Shown: positions 8,098 to 16,027, numbered from the stretch's first letter. The stretch: DNA of 37,674 bases from GCA-003244245 sp049673305 (GCA_049673305.1 JBATXM010000240.1:1-37674), one strand, 5' to 3'. The notes: generated by a model not told the origin, from the sequence alone. Made by a program: numbers and translations.

Positions 8098-8520
8098 TCA
8101 ACCGTGAAGCAGCCGCTCCAGCGCCGCTCGCGCCGCCGTGTCACGAGCGGCGGCTCGGGTGATCTCCTCAGCTAACGCTTGCAACCACTGCGCCACACCG
8201 ATGCCACGGCGACTGATCACCACCCCGTGCACCACCTGCCGCAGCTCCGCTTCGATCCCGCCAGCGCGGCCTTCACGCAGCTCAAGATCCTGATTTTCGC
8301 CGTGCACCACGAGGCGAACAGCGCGCCCTGGACGGTGCGCTAAACGGTCCCCGACAGTGCGCTGGTAATCGATCTCCACCATGCCCGCCGGGAGCGCCTG
8401 GGCCAGCGCACCGCTCAACACCCGGGCGTAGGACGCGACCTCGTCGCGGTCGGCTCGCAGCATCGCGGCCAGGAGCTGGACATCACCCATCGGGCCCAGA
8501 CCGCTGAGCTCGCCGCTCAT
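8098..8520 (-). CDS. hypothetical protein in YbjQ-type gene group
   Basis: A 140-residue soluble alpha/beta protein with no domain I recognise. It contains VQLLAAMLRADRDEVASYA, a central LPAGMVEIDYQRTVGDR region and an Ala/Arg-rich C-terminal helix. It lacks a signal peptide, transmembrane segments and cysteines. It begins 13 bases after the stop of the upstream two-domain YbjQ-like gene on the same strand, so co-transcription is likely and a partner role is plausible. Coding bias agrees with the neighbours. ATG 8520 has only a weak ribosome-binding site, consistent with translational coupling. Confidence 0.62.
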   Translation of the reverse strand: MSGELSGLGPMGDVQLLAAMLRADRDEVASYARVLSGALAQALPAGMVEIDYQRTVGDRLAHRPGRAVRLVVHGENQDLELREGRAGGIEAELRQVVHGVVISRRGIGVAQWLQALAEEITRAAARDTAARAALERLLHG

Positions 8521-8533
8521 GAGAGCTCAGCGG

Positions 8534-9367
8534 TCATGAGTCGGTCAACGGGAGGACGAGCTGCGGCTTGGCGATCACGTGGTCAGCGCGCAGTGGGCGC
8601 ACTGCGGTGCCGATCGCGAAGAACTCCGTGGTGTGCCCACCCCATCGGTGTCCCAGCGAGAGCAACTGCACCCCCACGATGCCCTCGGCCACCAGAAGCT
8701 CGGCTTCGGCCTGCATCCGGCTCATCGCGAGTTCCCGGGCGTCGTAGAGCGCCTCGGTGAACTGCGGCAGCTCAACGTTTTGCCCGATATTGCCCATCGC
8801 CTGCCAGAATCGCTGGTGCGCGACGTGATAGACGCAGGAGCCCATCACCATGCCCAGCGGAGCGTAGCCGGCCTGGATCAGAGTCCAGAAGTCCTGACCA
8901 GACAGGTCGGAGGTGAACGGCTGGCCCTGATTGTTGCGCCACGGCTGCCCGTCGGGCGCCTGCGGCTCATCCGCCTTCACGGCGGTGCCAATCGCGATGA
9001 ACTCGGCGAGATCCGAGCCAAACTCCTTGAACTCGATCTCGAGGCGGACCCCAACTATGCCGTCGGCACCCAGCTGATCCGCCTCGGCCTCCATCCGCGT
9101 CATGGCCAGCTCACGGGCGTGGTACATCGCCTGGGACAGCACAGTCAGTTCCTGGTTGCTGCTCCACCGACCCATTTGAAACCCGACGTGGTAAACGCTG
9201 GAGCCCAGCACCAGCCCGAGGGGACGGAACCCAGCCTCGCGCACCAACAGGAACTCATTCACCGAAAGGTCGGAGGTAAACAAGCTGGTGGCCTGGCCCG
9301 GCCGCATCTCGGCAAGCCGGCGCATTGCGTCCTCGGGGATGCCGGGCGCGGTGGGGTCGGCGGTCAT
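8534..9367 (-). CDS. two-domain YbjQ-like protein (UPF0145/heavy-metal-binding-like)
   Basis: A 277-residue protein made of two similar YbjQ-like (UPF0145) domains. The duplication is plain: LGLVLGSSVYHVGFQ matches LGMVMGSCVYHVAHQ, ARELAMTRMEAEADQLGADG matches ARELAMSRMQAEAELLVAEG, and FIAIGTAV matches FFAIGTAV. Both halves are introduced by a FTSDLS segment. YbjQ proteins are small oligomeric proteins annotated as putative heavy-metal binders, but no cysteine-rich metal site is visible here. ATG 9367 is chosen for the GGAGGAG ribosome-binding site; the open frame upstream to 9703 has no family similarity. It lies between a similar gene and a 140-residue hypothetical, probably one operon. Confidence 0.78.
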   Translation of the reverse strand: MTADPTAPGIPEDAMRRLAEMRPGQATSLFTSDLSVNEFLLVREAGFRPLGLVLGSSVYHVGFQMGRWSSNQELTVLSQAMYHARELAMTRMEAEADQLGADGIVGVRLEIEFKEFGSDLAEFIAIGTAVKADEPQAPDGQPWRNNQGQPFTSDLSGQDFWTLIQAGYAPLGMVMGSCVYHVAHQRFWQAMGNIGQNVELPQFTEALYDARELAMSRMQAEAELLVAEGIVGVQLLSLGHRWGGHTTEFFAIGTAVRPLRADHVIAKPQLVLPLTDS

Positions 9368-9408
9368 GGCTGCTCCTCCTTTTCTCGGCCTTCTCGGTGA
9401 ACCGAGGG

Positions 9409-10293
9409 CTATCGCAGCGCCAGGATGGTCAACGATCGGGTCGGGGCGCGGTACCCTTGGTGAAAGCTCACCAGCGCGGTGCCGAACACCGTCGATTCGG
9501 CAACATGATCCCGATGGTTCTCCGACGGCTCGATCGTCCCGATCTCCAGACCCATCGAGGAGACGATCGCCCCCTCGGCCCCGGCGGAGCGGACTTGGTG
9601 CTCGAAGCGGTGGCGGGCATCGGCGCGCACGTGGGTGACCAGCTCGGTGTAGCCGGATACCTCCGTGTTGCCAGCACCCCACGAGGACTGCCGCCGCGTC
9701 CACCAGTCGTCATGGCGTACCGCCACCGAGATCCCGTAGGCGATAGCACTGGGCACCCAGCCGCCGGTCAGGAGCTTGGCCACGTCCTGGCCAGCCAGAT
9801 CGGTGGTGAACACGCGGCCCGGACGATGCCGGGACCGGGCCCGGACCGCAGTCCCCAAGGCAAGGAACTCGCGGTTGTCGACGCCAAGAGGTGACACCGA
9901 CAGCCGCACTCCCACCACGCCATCGGCGTCCATCGCGGCAGCCTCCGCCGTCATCCGGTCCAGCGCCGTATCGTAACCCCGGTACAAGGCGTCGACGTAA
10001 GGCCCGAACCCGGCGAAGCGGGCCGACCCCGACGACGTGACAGTCCCACCACCGAGCCCGAACCCTCCGATGCCGCCGGGATAGCCCCCGAAATAACCGC
10101 AACCCCCGAAACCGCTCCACCCGATGTGCTCGACGATGCAGCCCATCACCTCGCCGACCGGCTCGAAGCCGACCGACTGCACCCCGACAGCGCCCGGCAC
10201 CGTCAGCAACGAGGTGCGCAGGCCCGTACGGGCGAAGCGCCTCATCCTGTCGGCGGCCACCGGCGGTAGACCGCGACCATCCCACTGCGTCAT
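9409..10293 (-). CDS. second two-domain YbjQ-like protein
   Basis: A 294-residue protein related to the downstream gene. The first half has VGFEPVGEVMGCIVEHIG, a Gly-rich insertion (FGGCGYFGGYPGGIGGFG) and MDADGVVGVRLSVSPLG with FLALGTAV. The second half has FTTDLAGQDVAKLL, then WVPSAIAYGISVAVRHDD, GAEGAIVSSMGLEIG and STVFGTALVSF. The two proteins are thus diverged paralogues with the same tandem-domain design. ATG 10293 follows AGGAG at normal distance. The stop lies about 40 bases before the next start. Function is not known; a role in metal or stress handling is only a guess from family naming. Confidence 0.76.
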   Translation of the reverse strand: MTQWDGRGLPPVAADRMRRFARTGLRTSLLTVPGAVGVQSVGFEPVGEVMGCIVEHIGWSGFGGCGYFGGYPGGIGGFGLGGGTVTSSGSARFAGFGPYVDALYRGYDTALDRMTAEAAAMDADGVVGVRLSVSPLGVDNREFLALGTAVRARSRHRPGRVFTTDLAGQDVAKLLTGGWVPSAIAYGISVAVRHDDWWTRRQSSWGAGNTEVSGYTELVTHVRADARHRFEHQVRSAGAEGAIVSSMGLEIGTIEPSENHRDHVAESTVFGTALVSFHQGYRAPTRSLTILALR

Positions 10294-10325
10294 CGGCGTT
10301 CTCCTGTTGGCCGGCACCCGTGAGC

Positions 10326-11135
10326 CTACCAGTGGTTTTTCTGCGCGCGCGCTTCGAACAGGAATACAGCTGCGGAGATGGACACGTTCAGCGAGTCGGT
10401 CGACCCCAGCATGGGGATGAACACACGGTCATAGCCGGCTTCATACCATGGTTTCGGAATCCCGTATCGCTCCGAGCCGAGGACAAAGGCGGTGCGCGTG
10501 CTCGAATAATCGAACAACCGATAATTCTTCGCGTTATCCGTGTCGGCCAAGTAGACGTTGACGTTATTCGACTGAAGCCATGAGATCGCGTCCTCCGTCC
10601 GCTCGAAATCCAGTACGGGCATGGCGAGGACCATGCCCTGGCTGGCCCGGAACACCTTGGGATGCGTCAGCCTGGTGCGCCGATTTGTCAACACCAAACA
10701 GTCCGCGCCAGCCGCGTCCAGCGTCCGAATCAAGGTTCCCAAGTTGCCCGGAATTTCCATGCCGTCGGCAACCATGATGAGCGAAGACTCGCCAAGCCGT
10801 ACGTCTTGCGGATCCCATATGGGCAACTGGGCGAGCGAGAACAACCCGTCCGGCCTGTCCCGCTCAGAAATCCGCGCCAACGTTTTTTCCGACACCTGGT
10901 AGGCCAGGTGCGCACGGGCGGCCAACTCGACAGCCCGCTTACGAGCTTCGTCGCCGTAGGCGGCTTCGGGACACCACAAGAACGTGTCGATGAAGGCATT
11001 GTGTTCCAGCAAGAGATTGTGTGCCCACAACCCCTCAGCGGTGATCACCTTGCGTGGGTTCGACGCCGTGTTTCGCTGGATCGCCAACACTTGTTTGATC
11101 TTGGGATGCTGCGCGCCGATCTGGTGAAGTTCCAT
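10326..11135 (-). CDS. TrmH/SpoU-family RNA 2'-O-methyltransferase
   Basis: A 269-residue SPOUT methyltransferase. The N-terminal 100 residues form a substrate-binding-like domain (starting MELHQIGAQHPKIKQVLAIQ); the catalytic part shows the trefoil-knot motifs: IMVADGMEIPGNLGTLIRTL (motif 1, with N and R), FVLGSERYGI (motif 2) and IPMLGSTDSLNVSISAAVFL (motif 3). Enzymes of this family transfer methyl from SAM to ribose 2'-OH in rRNA or tRNA; relatives include 23S rRNA methyltransferases conferring thiostrepton resistance. It does not stand in an antibiotic cluster here, so the target is unknown. Codon use looks slightly less GC-rich than its neighbours, compatible with transfer. Divergent from the next gene. 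Confidence 0.85.
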   Translation of the reverse strand: MELHQIGAQHPKIKQVLAIQRNTASNPRKVITAEGLWAHNLLLEHNAFIDTFLWCPEAAYGDEARKRAVELAARAHLAYQVSEKTLARISERDRPDGLFSLAQLPIWDPQDVRLGESSLIMVADGMEIPGNLGTLIRTLDAAGADCLVLTNRRTRLTHPKVFRASQGMVLAMPVLDFERTEDAISWLQSNNVNVYLADTDNAKNYRLFDYSSTRTAFVLGSERYGIPKPWYEAGYDRVFIPMLGSTDSLNVSISAAVFLFEARAQKNHW

Positions 11136-11141
11136 CGCTCC

Positions 11142-11184
11142 TGATCACCACGGTTGACCACCTGAGTTGATCACCGAGTATACT
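11142..11184 (+). promoter_or_regulatory. promoter with TGATCACC direct repeats
   Basis: In the 78-base gap between the divergent RNA methyltransferase and LCM-type methyltransferase genes, TTGACC (11154-11159) and TATACT (11179-11184) are separated by 19 bases and form a housekeeping-like promoter for the plus strand. The sequence TGATCACC occurs twice, at 11142-11149 and 11168-11175, flanking the -35. The AGTATACT around the -10 is itself palindromic. The repeats could be operator half-sites. Confidence 0.4.
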
Positions 11185-11213
11185 GGAACTTCATCAGACC
11201 CTGTCCGCACGAG

Positions 11214-12158
11214 GTGGGTATGGCAACGAACCAGCCGCAGAAGTACGAAGTCCCTACCGGCGTGGGGCGGACCGCAGTGGGCGTGGCGGTGGCTCGCGCC
11301 GAGGAAAGCTGTCGCGGCGACCGGCTGTTCGACGACCCTTTCGCGGCGCACTTCGTGACCGCCGCCGGAGCCGCGCCTTCTCTCGCCGACCACGGCACGA
11401 TCGCAGCGCAAGACGGTGATCTGTGGTCGTGTTTTGCCAGTTACGCGCCAATCCGCACCCGCTTCTTCGATGATTACTGTTACGAAGCCTGCGCGGCGGG
11501 TTGCCGCCAAGTGGTGCTTCTAGCAGCCGGGCTGGACACCCGGGCGTTTCGCCTGAGCTGGCCAGCGGGGGTGCGCCTGTTCGAGCTGGACACTCCCGAA
11601 GTGCTGGCGTTCAAAGAACAGGTGCTCGCCGAGTGAGCCGCCACACCAACCTGCCAGCGCGTGGTCATCAACACTGATCTTCGCCAAGACTGGCCCGCTG
11701 CTGTGGCGCAGGCAGGCTTTAATCCCGGTGCGCCCACCGCCTGGTTGGCGGAGGGGATTTCCATGTACCTCACCCAAGACGAATGGGACCGCCTGCTCGA
11801 CAGGGTCGGGCAACTGTCAGCACCGGAAAGCCGACTAGGCTACGAATACGCCGACCAGGCCACGCTCCAGCATATGGTTGACGCCGTCGACGAATCGACC
11901 GACGCCGCCTTTGTCATCAAGACCTTGTGGCAATCAGATGGGCAGGAGGACCCTACGAGCTGGCTTAGCCGCAATGGATGGCAGGCGCAGGACTACGCCG
12001 CCACCGAACGCGCCCAATCCTATGGCCGGCCAATGCCGAACTTTACCAGCCCAGTGGCGCAAGCAGCACTAGCAGCACCCGGCGGGCTGATCACCGCGCG
12101 CCGAGTTCACAGCTCTGGTCCTCACTCGCCCGGCCCCGCAGGGTTTACTGCGGGTTGA
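11214..12158 (+). pseudogene. SAM-dependent methyltransferase (LCM/TIGR00027 type), nonsense codon
   Basis: Two pieces in the same reading frame together make one class I methyltransferase of the leucine carboxyl methyltransferase-like family. The first (11214-11636) has VGRTAVGVAVARAEE, FDDPFAAHFV, YAPIRTRFFDDY, the SAM site VVLLAAGLDTRAFRL and FELDTPEVLAFKEQVLAE. Then TGA (11634-11636) interrupts, and the frame continues at once with AATPTCQRVV, TDLRQDWPAA, AWLAEGISMYL and FTSPVAQAALAAPGG. No base is inserted or lost, so a single substitution (for example CGA or CAG altered to TGA) explains the break. A sequencing error is possible. The promoter upstream looks intact. Confidence 0.8.
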
Positions 12159-12240
12159 GATCGGGTAACTGACCGCAACATGCGGGCTTGGTATCTAGAC
12201 CGGGCCCGTCAAGCAACATGATGAAGGGGTGATTCAGCGT

Positions 12241-12768
12241 ATGAGCGAGTCGACGGGTGCGGTAGTGGGTGTGTACGAGTCCATGAAGGATGCGGAAGCG
12301 GCGGTGCGCACCTTGCTGGAGCAGGGGGTGCCAGCCGAGCAGGTGTCGATCGTGGGGCAGGACCTGCACAGCGAGACGCAGGTCCACGGCTTTATCACTA
12401 CCGGAGATGTGGCCAAGACAGGGGCGAAGGGTGGGGCGTGGGTGGGTGGCCTGTTCGGGGTGTTGACTGGAGCGGCGCTGCTGTTCGTGCCCGGGGTGGG
12501 CGCACTGGTGGTGCTGGGTCCACTAGCCGCGGGAGCACTTGCCGCCGCCGAGGGGGCTGCGGCCGGCGGCGGGTTAGGTGCGGTGCTGGGGCACTTCATC
12601 GCGAAAAAGCATGTGCCCAAGTACAGCGGTCACCTTGAGGCGGGGAACTACCTCGTGCTGCGCCACCAGGCGCAGCCTTCCGACACCCAGATGCTCCAGC
12701 AGGACACCACCCCCGTGGACGTTGAGCACCACGAGGACCTGCTCACGCCTGCACCCCCGGCCGTCTAA
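12241..12768 (+). CDS. general stress protein 17M-like membrane protein
   Basis: A 175-residue protein. The N-terminal 60 residues resemble the general-stress-protein 17M-like fold (VVGVYESMKDAEAAVRTLLE, then EQVSIVGQDL). A central Gly/Ala-rich hydrophobic region follows (WVGGLFGVLTGAALLFVPGV and LGPLAAGALAAAEGAAAGGG), which could be one or two membrane segments. The C-terminal part (KHVPKYSGHLEAGNYLVLRH) again has the family pattern. The exact role of such proteins is not established. ATG 12241 follows GAAGGGG at suitable distance; an upstream GTG at 12229 is less likely. It converges with a DUF1360 gene across a strong hairpin. Confidence 0.72.
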   Translation: MSESTGAVVGVYESMKDAEAAVRTLLEQGVPAEQVSIVGQDLHSETQVHGFITTGDVAKTGAKGGAWVGGLFGVLTGAALLFVPGVGALVVLGPLAAGALAAAEGAAAGGGLGAVLGHFIAKKHVPKYSGHLEAGNYLVLRHQAQPSDTQMLQQDTTPVDVEHHEDLLTPAPPAV

Positions 12769-12771
12769 CCG

Positions 12772-12826
12772 GTGCGCCGAGGGGGCGGGATGCGGCTCTG
12801 CGCCATCCCGCACCCTCGGCGCGCAC
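12772..12826. terminator. bidirectional hairpin between convergent genes
   Basis: Immediately after the stop at 12768 lies a long GC-rich inverted repeat: GTGCGCCGAGGG with GCGGGATG on the left, and CATCCCGC with CCCTCGGCGCGCAC on the right, loop CGGCTCTGCGC. Only small bulges interrupt the stem. It sits between two convergent genes and can act for both. There is no U tract, as is usual in actinobacteria. Confidence 0.7.
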
Positions 12827-12843
12827 CTACCGTTGCTGGTCCT

Positions 12844-13371
12844 TCACCCCTGCGCGGCCTGCTGGGCACGGGCGTAAAAGAGGTGGAGGAAGTTCGCGCC
12901 AGCGAGTGCGGTGAATGTGGCCGCGACCACCCGGGTGAACCTCGGCGCGAACAGCATTCCGATCATGAAGCCAGTGGCCACCCACATATCAAGGCAGAAG
13001 GGGCAGGTGAGTAGCTCACCGAGGGCATGTTGCAGAGCGTCGCCACGCACCTCTTCCATCACTTCGGCGGGGCCGCCGGTGCCGACGTATCGAGTGAATG
13101 GCGCACGGAGCGGGCTGGTCACCGCGTCTTTGCTGATCGTACGGGACAGCTTGTGAGTACCCACGGTGATCAAGGCCAGGTCGTAGGGTGCGATCTGGCG
13201 TGGCAGCCCCCGTCCAGTTAACGCGGCTATCCCACCAGCCAGGCCCACTACACCGGCAAATACAGTCATGATGAACATGTAGCCACCCAGCGGTCGCTCT
13301 GCGCCCTGCCGGTACTCCTCGGCCTGCGCGTATTCTGCGCTGCCGCCTTCGGTCTGTTGGGGCACGCCCAT
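12844..13371 (-). CDS. DUF1360 membrane protein
   Basis: A 175-residue membrane protein. After a polar N-terminus it has a transmembrane segment (FIMTVFAGVVGLAGGIAAL), the DUF1360 hallmark region (PYDLALITVGTHKLSRTISKD, then the LLTCPFCLDMWVATGF cysteine motif) and a further hydrophobic segment near the C-terminus. The family is widespread in Bacillus and actinomycetes, sometimes as spore or sporulation-related proteins; a role cannot be assigned here. ATG 13371 follows GAAGGGAG. The paired cysteines CPFC are intact. It ends close to the shared hairpin with the convergent gene. Confidence 0.78.
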   Translation of the reverse strand: MGVPQQTEGGSAEYAQAEEYRQGAERPLGGYMFIMTVFAGVVGLAGGIAALTGRGLPRQIAPYDLALITVGTHKLSRTISKDAVTSPLRAPFTRYVGTGGPAEVMEEVRGDALQHALGELLTCPFCLDMWVATGFMIGMLFAPRFTRVVAATFTALAGANFLHLFYARAQQAAQG

Positions 13372-13481
13372 CCACTCCCTTCACTCGGCCCGTTGCCGGA
13401 CTTGCCACTCGGCCGTCACTAGCGACCGCGCGAGCTGAATACCCGCGTCCGGACGATGCCAACCTAGCAGCTTTGCGGTCG

Positions 13482-13817
13482 TCACATCCGGGCTCTGCAC
13501 CTCCACCAGGTACCACCTCCGTTCTTTCCGGGGGTACTATTTTGGCGCGGTGCCGTATGGTTCTTGGCGCGCCAGTAGACACAGGAACCGCAGTAACTGG
13601 TTTCCGGAGTGGCCAGACTCGCGGCAATCACCACCCTGCCGCAGATCGCGACATAGCGCCCGGCCGCGCAACCAGCGGCAGCGTCCTGCTCCGTTACAAA
13701 GTGCGCGCAAAAGGTGTCAGCGTCGGTCATCGCGAAGACAGGTACCGTCTCAGTCGCGACACCTTCACGGGTTGCCGAACGCCGCTGTTTACGGTGACGA
13801 GGTACCGATCTCGGCAC
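13482..13817 (-). CDS. small Cys-containing conserved hypothetical protein
   Basis: A 111-residue protein from GTG 13817, which follows a very good ribosome-binding site (GAGGAGGG, six bases upstream). The first 25 residues are basic. The middle reads VPVFAMTDADTFCAHFV, then GCAAGRYVAICGRVV, and then a YCGSC pair. These regularly spaced cysteines, with one His, suggest a small zinc-binding or disulfide-stabilised domain. Similar small proteins occur in Pseudonocardiaceae as far as I recall; none has a known function. It is divergent from the HTH regulator, so the two may share control. The last 25 residues are Arg/Gly-rich and perhaps disordered. Confidence 0.55.
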   Translation of the reverse strand: MPRSVPRHRKQRRSATREGVATETVPVFAMTDADTFCAHFVTEQDAAAGCAAGRYVAICGRVVIAASLATPETSYCGSCVYWRAKNHTAPRQNSTPGKNGGGTWWRCRARM

Positions 13818-13906
13818 GGTGATCCCTCCTCGGTGGCTGCCTGGAGCAAGGAAACCGCAGATCAGCCAGCCAACACACCCAGACGAGCGGTGATCTTGAG
13901 GGAGTC

Positions 13907-13933
13907 AGGCGTCCCTGTGCATCTGGGACGCCT
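13907..13933. repeat. perfect inverted repeat before HTH regulator gene
   Basis: AGGCGTCCC (13907-13915) and GGGACGCCT (13925-13933) form perfect nine-base arms around a nine-base loop. The repeat ends 12 bases before the GGAGGAGG ribosome-binding site of the HTH regulator and lies in the shared control region of two divergent genes. It may be an operator for that regulator or an mRNA hairpin in its leader. Confidence 0.6.
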
Positions 13934-13958
13934 TGCGGCATCCTGGAGGAGGTACGGT

Positions 13959-15047
13959 GTGCGCCTGTTCGGAGAGAAGATGCCCATGTCGTCCACGCTT
14001 CGTAGCCTGCGCCAGGAGCAACGGCAACTATCGGCCGAGTTGCGCGCTGGGTACAAGACGTGGGTTGAGATCGCTGTTGTCTTCTGTGAACGATATCACC
14101 TGAACATGCGCGCCGCGCTGCGAATGGTTCACGACTGGAGCCAACGCGACGCGGCCACTCTGTGGAACGACCGCTGGCCGAACGAGCCCAAGACGTTCAA
14201 GAATTTCTCATACTGGGAGAACTGGCCAAGCAAAACAGGGTACGCGCCCTCACTGGACGTGCTCAGCCGGCTAGCCGAACTCTACGAATGCAGCGTCGGG
14301 GACCTGCTATTGGGCTGCGCCGACTTCCGCCACCGAGACGCGATACATAGTGCTCGTCGCGCACTTGACCAGGTGCACGGGATCGTCACCGAAGTCACCG
14401 ACAGTCGGAGAGATCACGGTGTCGAGCCGGACTTGACAGCCCTGGTGGAACGGCTTGACGAGATGGACGTGCACGAATTCGCACGATTGAGCGCCAACTT
14501 GGCAAAGCAGGTTGACACGCATGTCGACCGAAACGCGCTGTTCCGCAAGCTCGCAGCCGGGCTATCATTGGGCGCAGCGGCACTTGCCATCTCGGCCCTC
14601 GAAGCTGATATGACGCCAGGCGCTCCGCCACCCACAGGAGGTGACCGCCTGGCCGGTGTCTGGCAAAGTCGATATGTCTATTGCGCGTCGAGTCGTCACA
14701 GTGAGTTCATCGGTGAGCACTACGTCGTGTTCAACCAGCAGGAGAATCACTTATCCGGCCAGAGCCTACCGAACTCGTTAAACTCACTGCTGACCCTCGA
14801 CCTCTCGGTCAGCGATTCAGCGGTGACTGGCACCTGGATCGAGCGAACCTCGCCGACCGGATACTACAAAGGTGCGGTGTATCGCGGCGCCATCCAACTA
14901 CTGATTGGCCCCACAGGAAATAGGATGACCGGGCGATGGTTGGGATTCGACAAGGAATCCAACATAAACTCTGGCGATTGGGGGTTGACCCGGGTTGCGG
15001 CATCCACCTCGAAGAGTGTACTACGCGAGTTCCACTTCAAAGTGTGA
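13959..15047 (+). CDS. HTH regulator with C-terminal beta-rich sensor-like domain
   Basis: A 362-residue protein of a family common in actinomycetes. The N-terminal 110 residues form a XRE-related helix-turn-helix module (TWVEIAVVFCERYHLNMRAAL, WNDRWPNEPKTFKNFSYWE, APSLDVLSRLAELYECSVGD). A helical linker follows. The C-terminal 130 residues form a probable beta-barrel domain (LAGVWQSRYVYCASSR, EHYVVFNQQENHLSG, VTGTWIERTSPTGYYKGAVY, RMTGRWLGFDKES). GTG 13959 is chosen because GGAGGAGG lies six bases upstream; ATG 13980 is the alternative. Such regulators often sit in RiPP loci; here a radical SAM maturase relic follows 14 bases later and a graspetide operon converges. Ligand and targets are unknown. 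Confidence 0.75.
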   Translation: MRLFGEKMPMSSTLRSLRQEQRQLSAELRAGYKTWVEIAVVFCERYHLNMRAALRMVHDWSQRDAATLWNDRWPNEPKTFKNFSYWENWPSKTGYAPSLDVLSRLAELYECSVGDLLLGCADFRHRDAIHSARRALDQVHGIVTEVTDSRRDHGVEPDLTALVERLDEMDVHEFARLSANLAKQVDTHVDRNALFRKLAAGLSLGAAALAISALEADMTPGAPPPTGGDRLAGVWQSRYVYCASSRHSEFIGEHYVVFNQQENHLSGQSLPNSLNSLLTLDLSVSDSAVTGTWIERTSPTGYYKGAVYRGAIQLLIGPTGNRMTGRWLGFDKESNINSGDWGLTRVAASTSKSVLREFHFKV

Positions 15048-15061
15048 CGCCAGTGCGTCAT

Positions 15062-15909
15062 GATGGAACGACGATGAACATGAGGCCTTCCTCGGTGATC
15101 ATGCAGTCAACGACGTTGTGCACGGCGTACAGACAAACGCCACCCTCGTTGATGAGGCATGGGCGGACTTCCTTGCGGAACGCGGCATCCACGTCGGAGT
15201 GAGTATCGATGGACCGCCCGAGGACAACCAGCAACGCGCGGATTGGGCTGGGCGGTCCGCCTTCGATCGCATCGTGCATGGCATACGCCTGCTGGTGGGG
15301 CGTGAGATGATTGGGTATCAATATCGAGGAAAGGGAGGGCAGCAACAAACGGCGCACGGCACCGCCCGAGAGCCAGGTCACGGACTTCTGGGCGGCATTG
15401 ATCGCAGTATGGCAAGCCAACCCCACCGTCCAACTCCGGGAGGCGGAACGCGCGCTGAGCTACGCCAGGCATGTCCTCGAAGGAGGACCACAGCGGCAAA
15501 TCGAGCACAGGTCCACCCCCATTGGATCCGCTACCTACCATCTCGTGGAGCGGTGAGGTCACACTGATCTCGCCAGAACTGGCCGGGTTTCGCTCGGACC
15601 GCCACAGCGATTTCTCCTGCGGCAATGTGCTCCGCACTCCGCTGGACCACCTCATCCGAACCGGGATGCGGGCTACATGGGTCCGCGAGTATCAGCGCGG
15701 CATTGCTGAGTGTCGCATAAGCTGCCCCTATTTCGCATTCTGCGGTGGAGGGCATCCTCGAACCGCTACTTCGAGCGCGGCAGGATGGACGGCACCGAAA
15801 CCGACTACTGCCGCAACAGCAAGATTTCACTGTCAACGAGCGAATACTCAAGATCAAATTCACCCTTGAAGCCAGCAGGCTGCACGCTCAAGTCGGCACG
15901 GTCTATTGA
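15062..15909 (+). pseudogene. radical SAM/SPASM peptide maturase relic (GrrM-like)
   Basis: Consecutive stretches in three different frames align to one radical SAM/SPASM maturase. In order: HGVQTNATLVDEAWADFLAE with GIHVGVSIDGPPE and FDRIVHGIRLL; after a frameshift, GINIEEREGSN and DFWAALIAVWQANP with ALSYARHVLEG; in a third frame, DPLPTISWSGEVTLISPELA, FSCGNVL and the SPASM cysteines CRISCPYFAFCGGG; then NRYFERGRMDGTETDYCRNS and VNERILK. At least four frame changes are needed. The N-terminal Cx3Cx2C cluster motif is absent, so the front is deleted. The NIEE/EG pattern points to the cyclophane-forming GrrM-type group, less certainly. No intact precursor gene was found beside it. Confidence 0.8.
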
Positions 15910-16027
15910 AGGACGCTGGATCGACCGACCCTCAGTCAACTCGCGAAACTCCACGCCCCGACACTAACAACCAACGTGACCACCGGCTCGCCCGGCGCTC
16001 GGCTCGGCGAACGTGTCCCCAGATCCA

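Noticed and set aside
8579..9400. 273-codon plus-strand frame opposite the YbjQ-like gene
   Set aside because: It mirrors a gene with clear duplicated domains; it has no start signal and only the composition of an antisense shadow. The same holds for long frames opposite tgmC, the esterase, pbpA and fhaA.
11634..11636. TGA as selenocysteine or programmed readthrough in the methyltransferase
   Set aside because: The family has no Cys/Sec at this position and no selenocysteine-insertion hairpin is evident next to it; a simple nonsense substitution explains the data.
13473..13958. Long N-terminal extension of the HTH regulator frame
   Set aside because: The frame is open but has no family similarity, overlaps a well-started gene on the other strand, and GTG 13959 has an excellent ribosome-binding site.
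15062..15426. Minus-strand protein of about 120 residues over the maturase relic
   Set aside because: The plus strand here has clear radical SAM similarity; the minus frame has no recognisable feature or ribosome-binding site.
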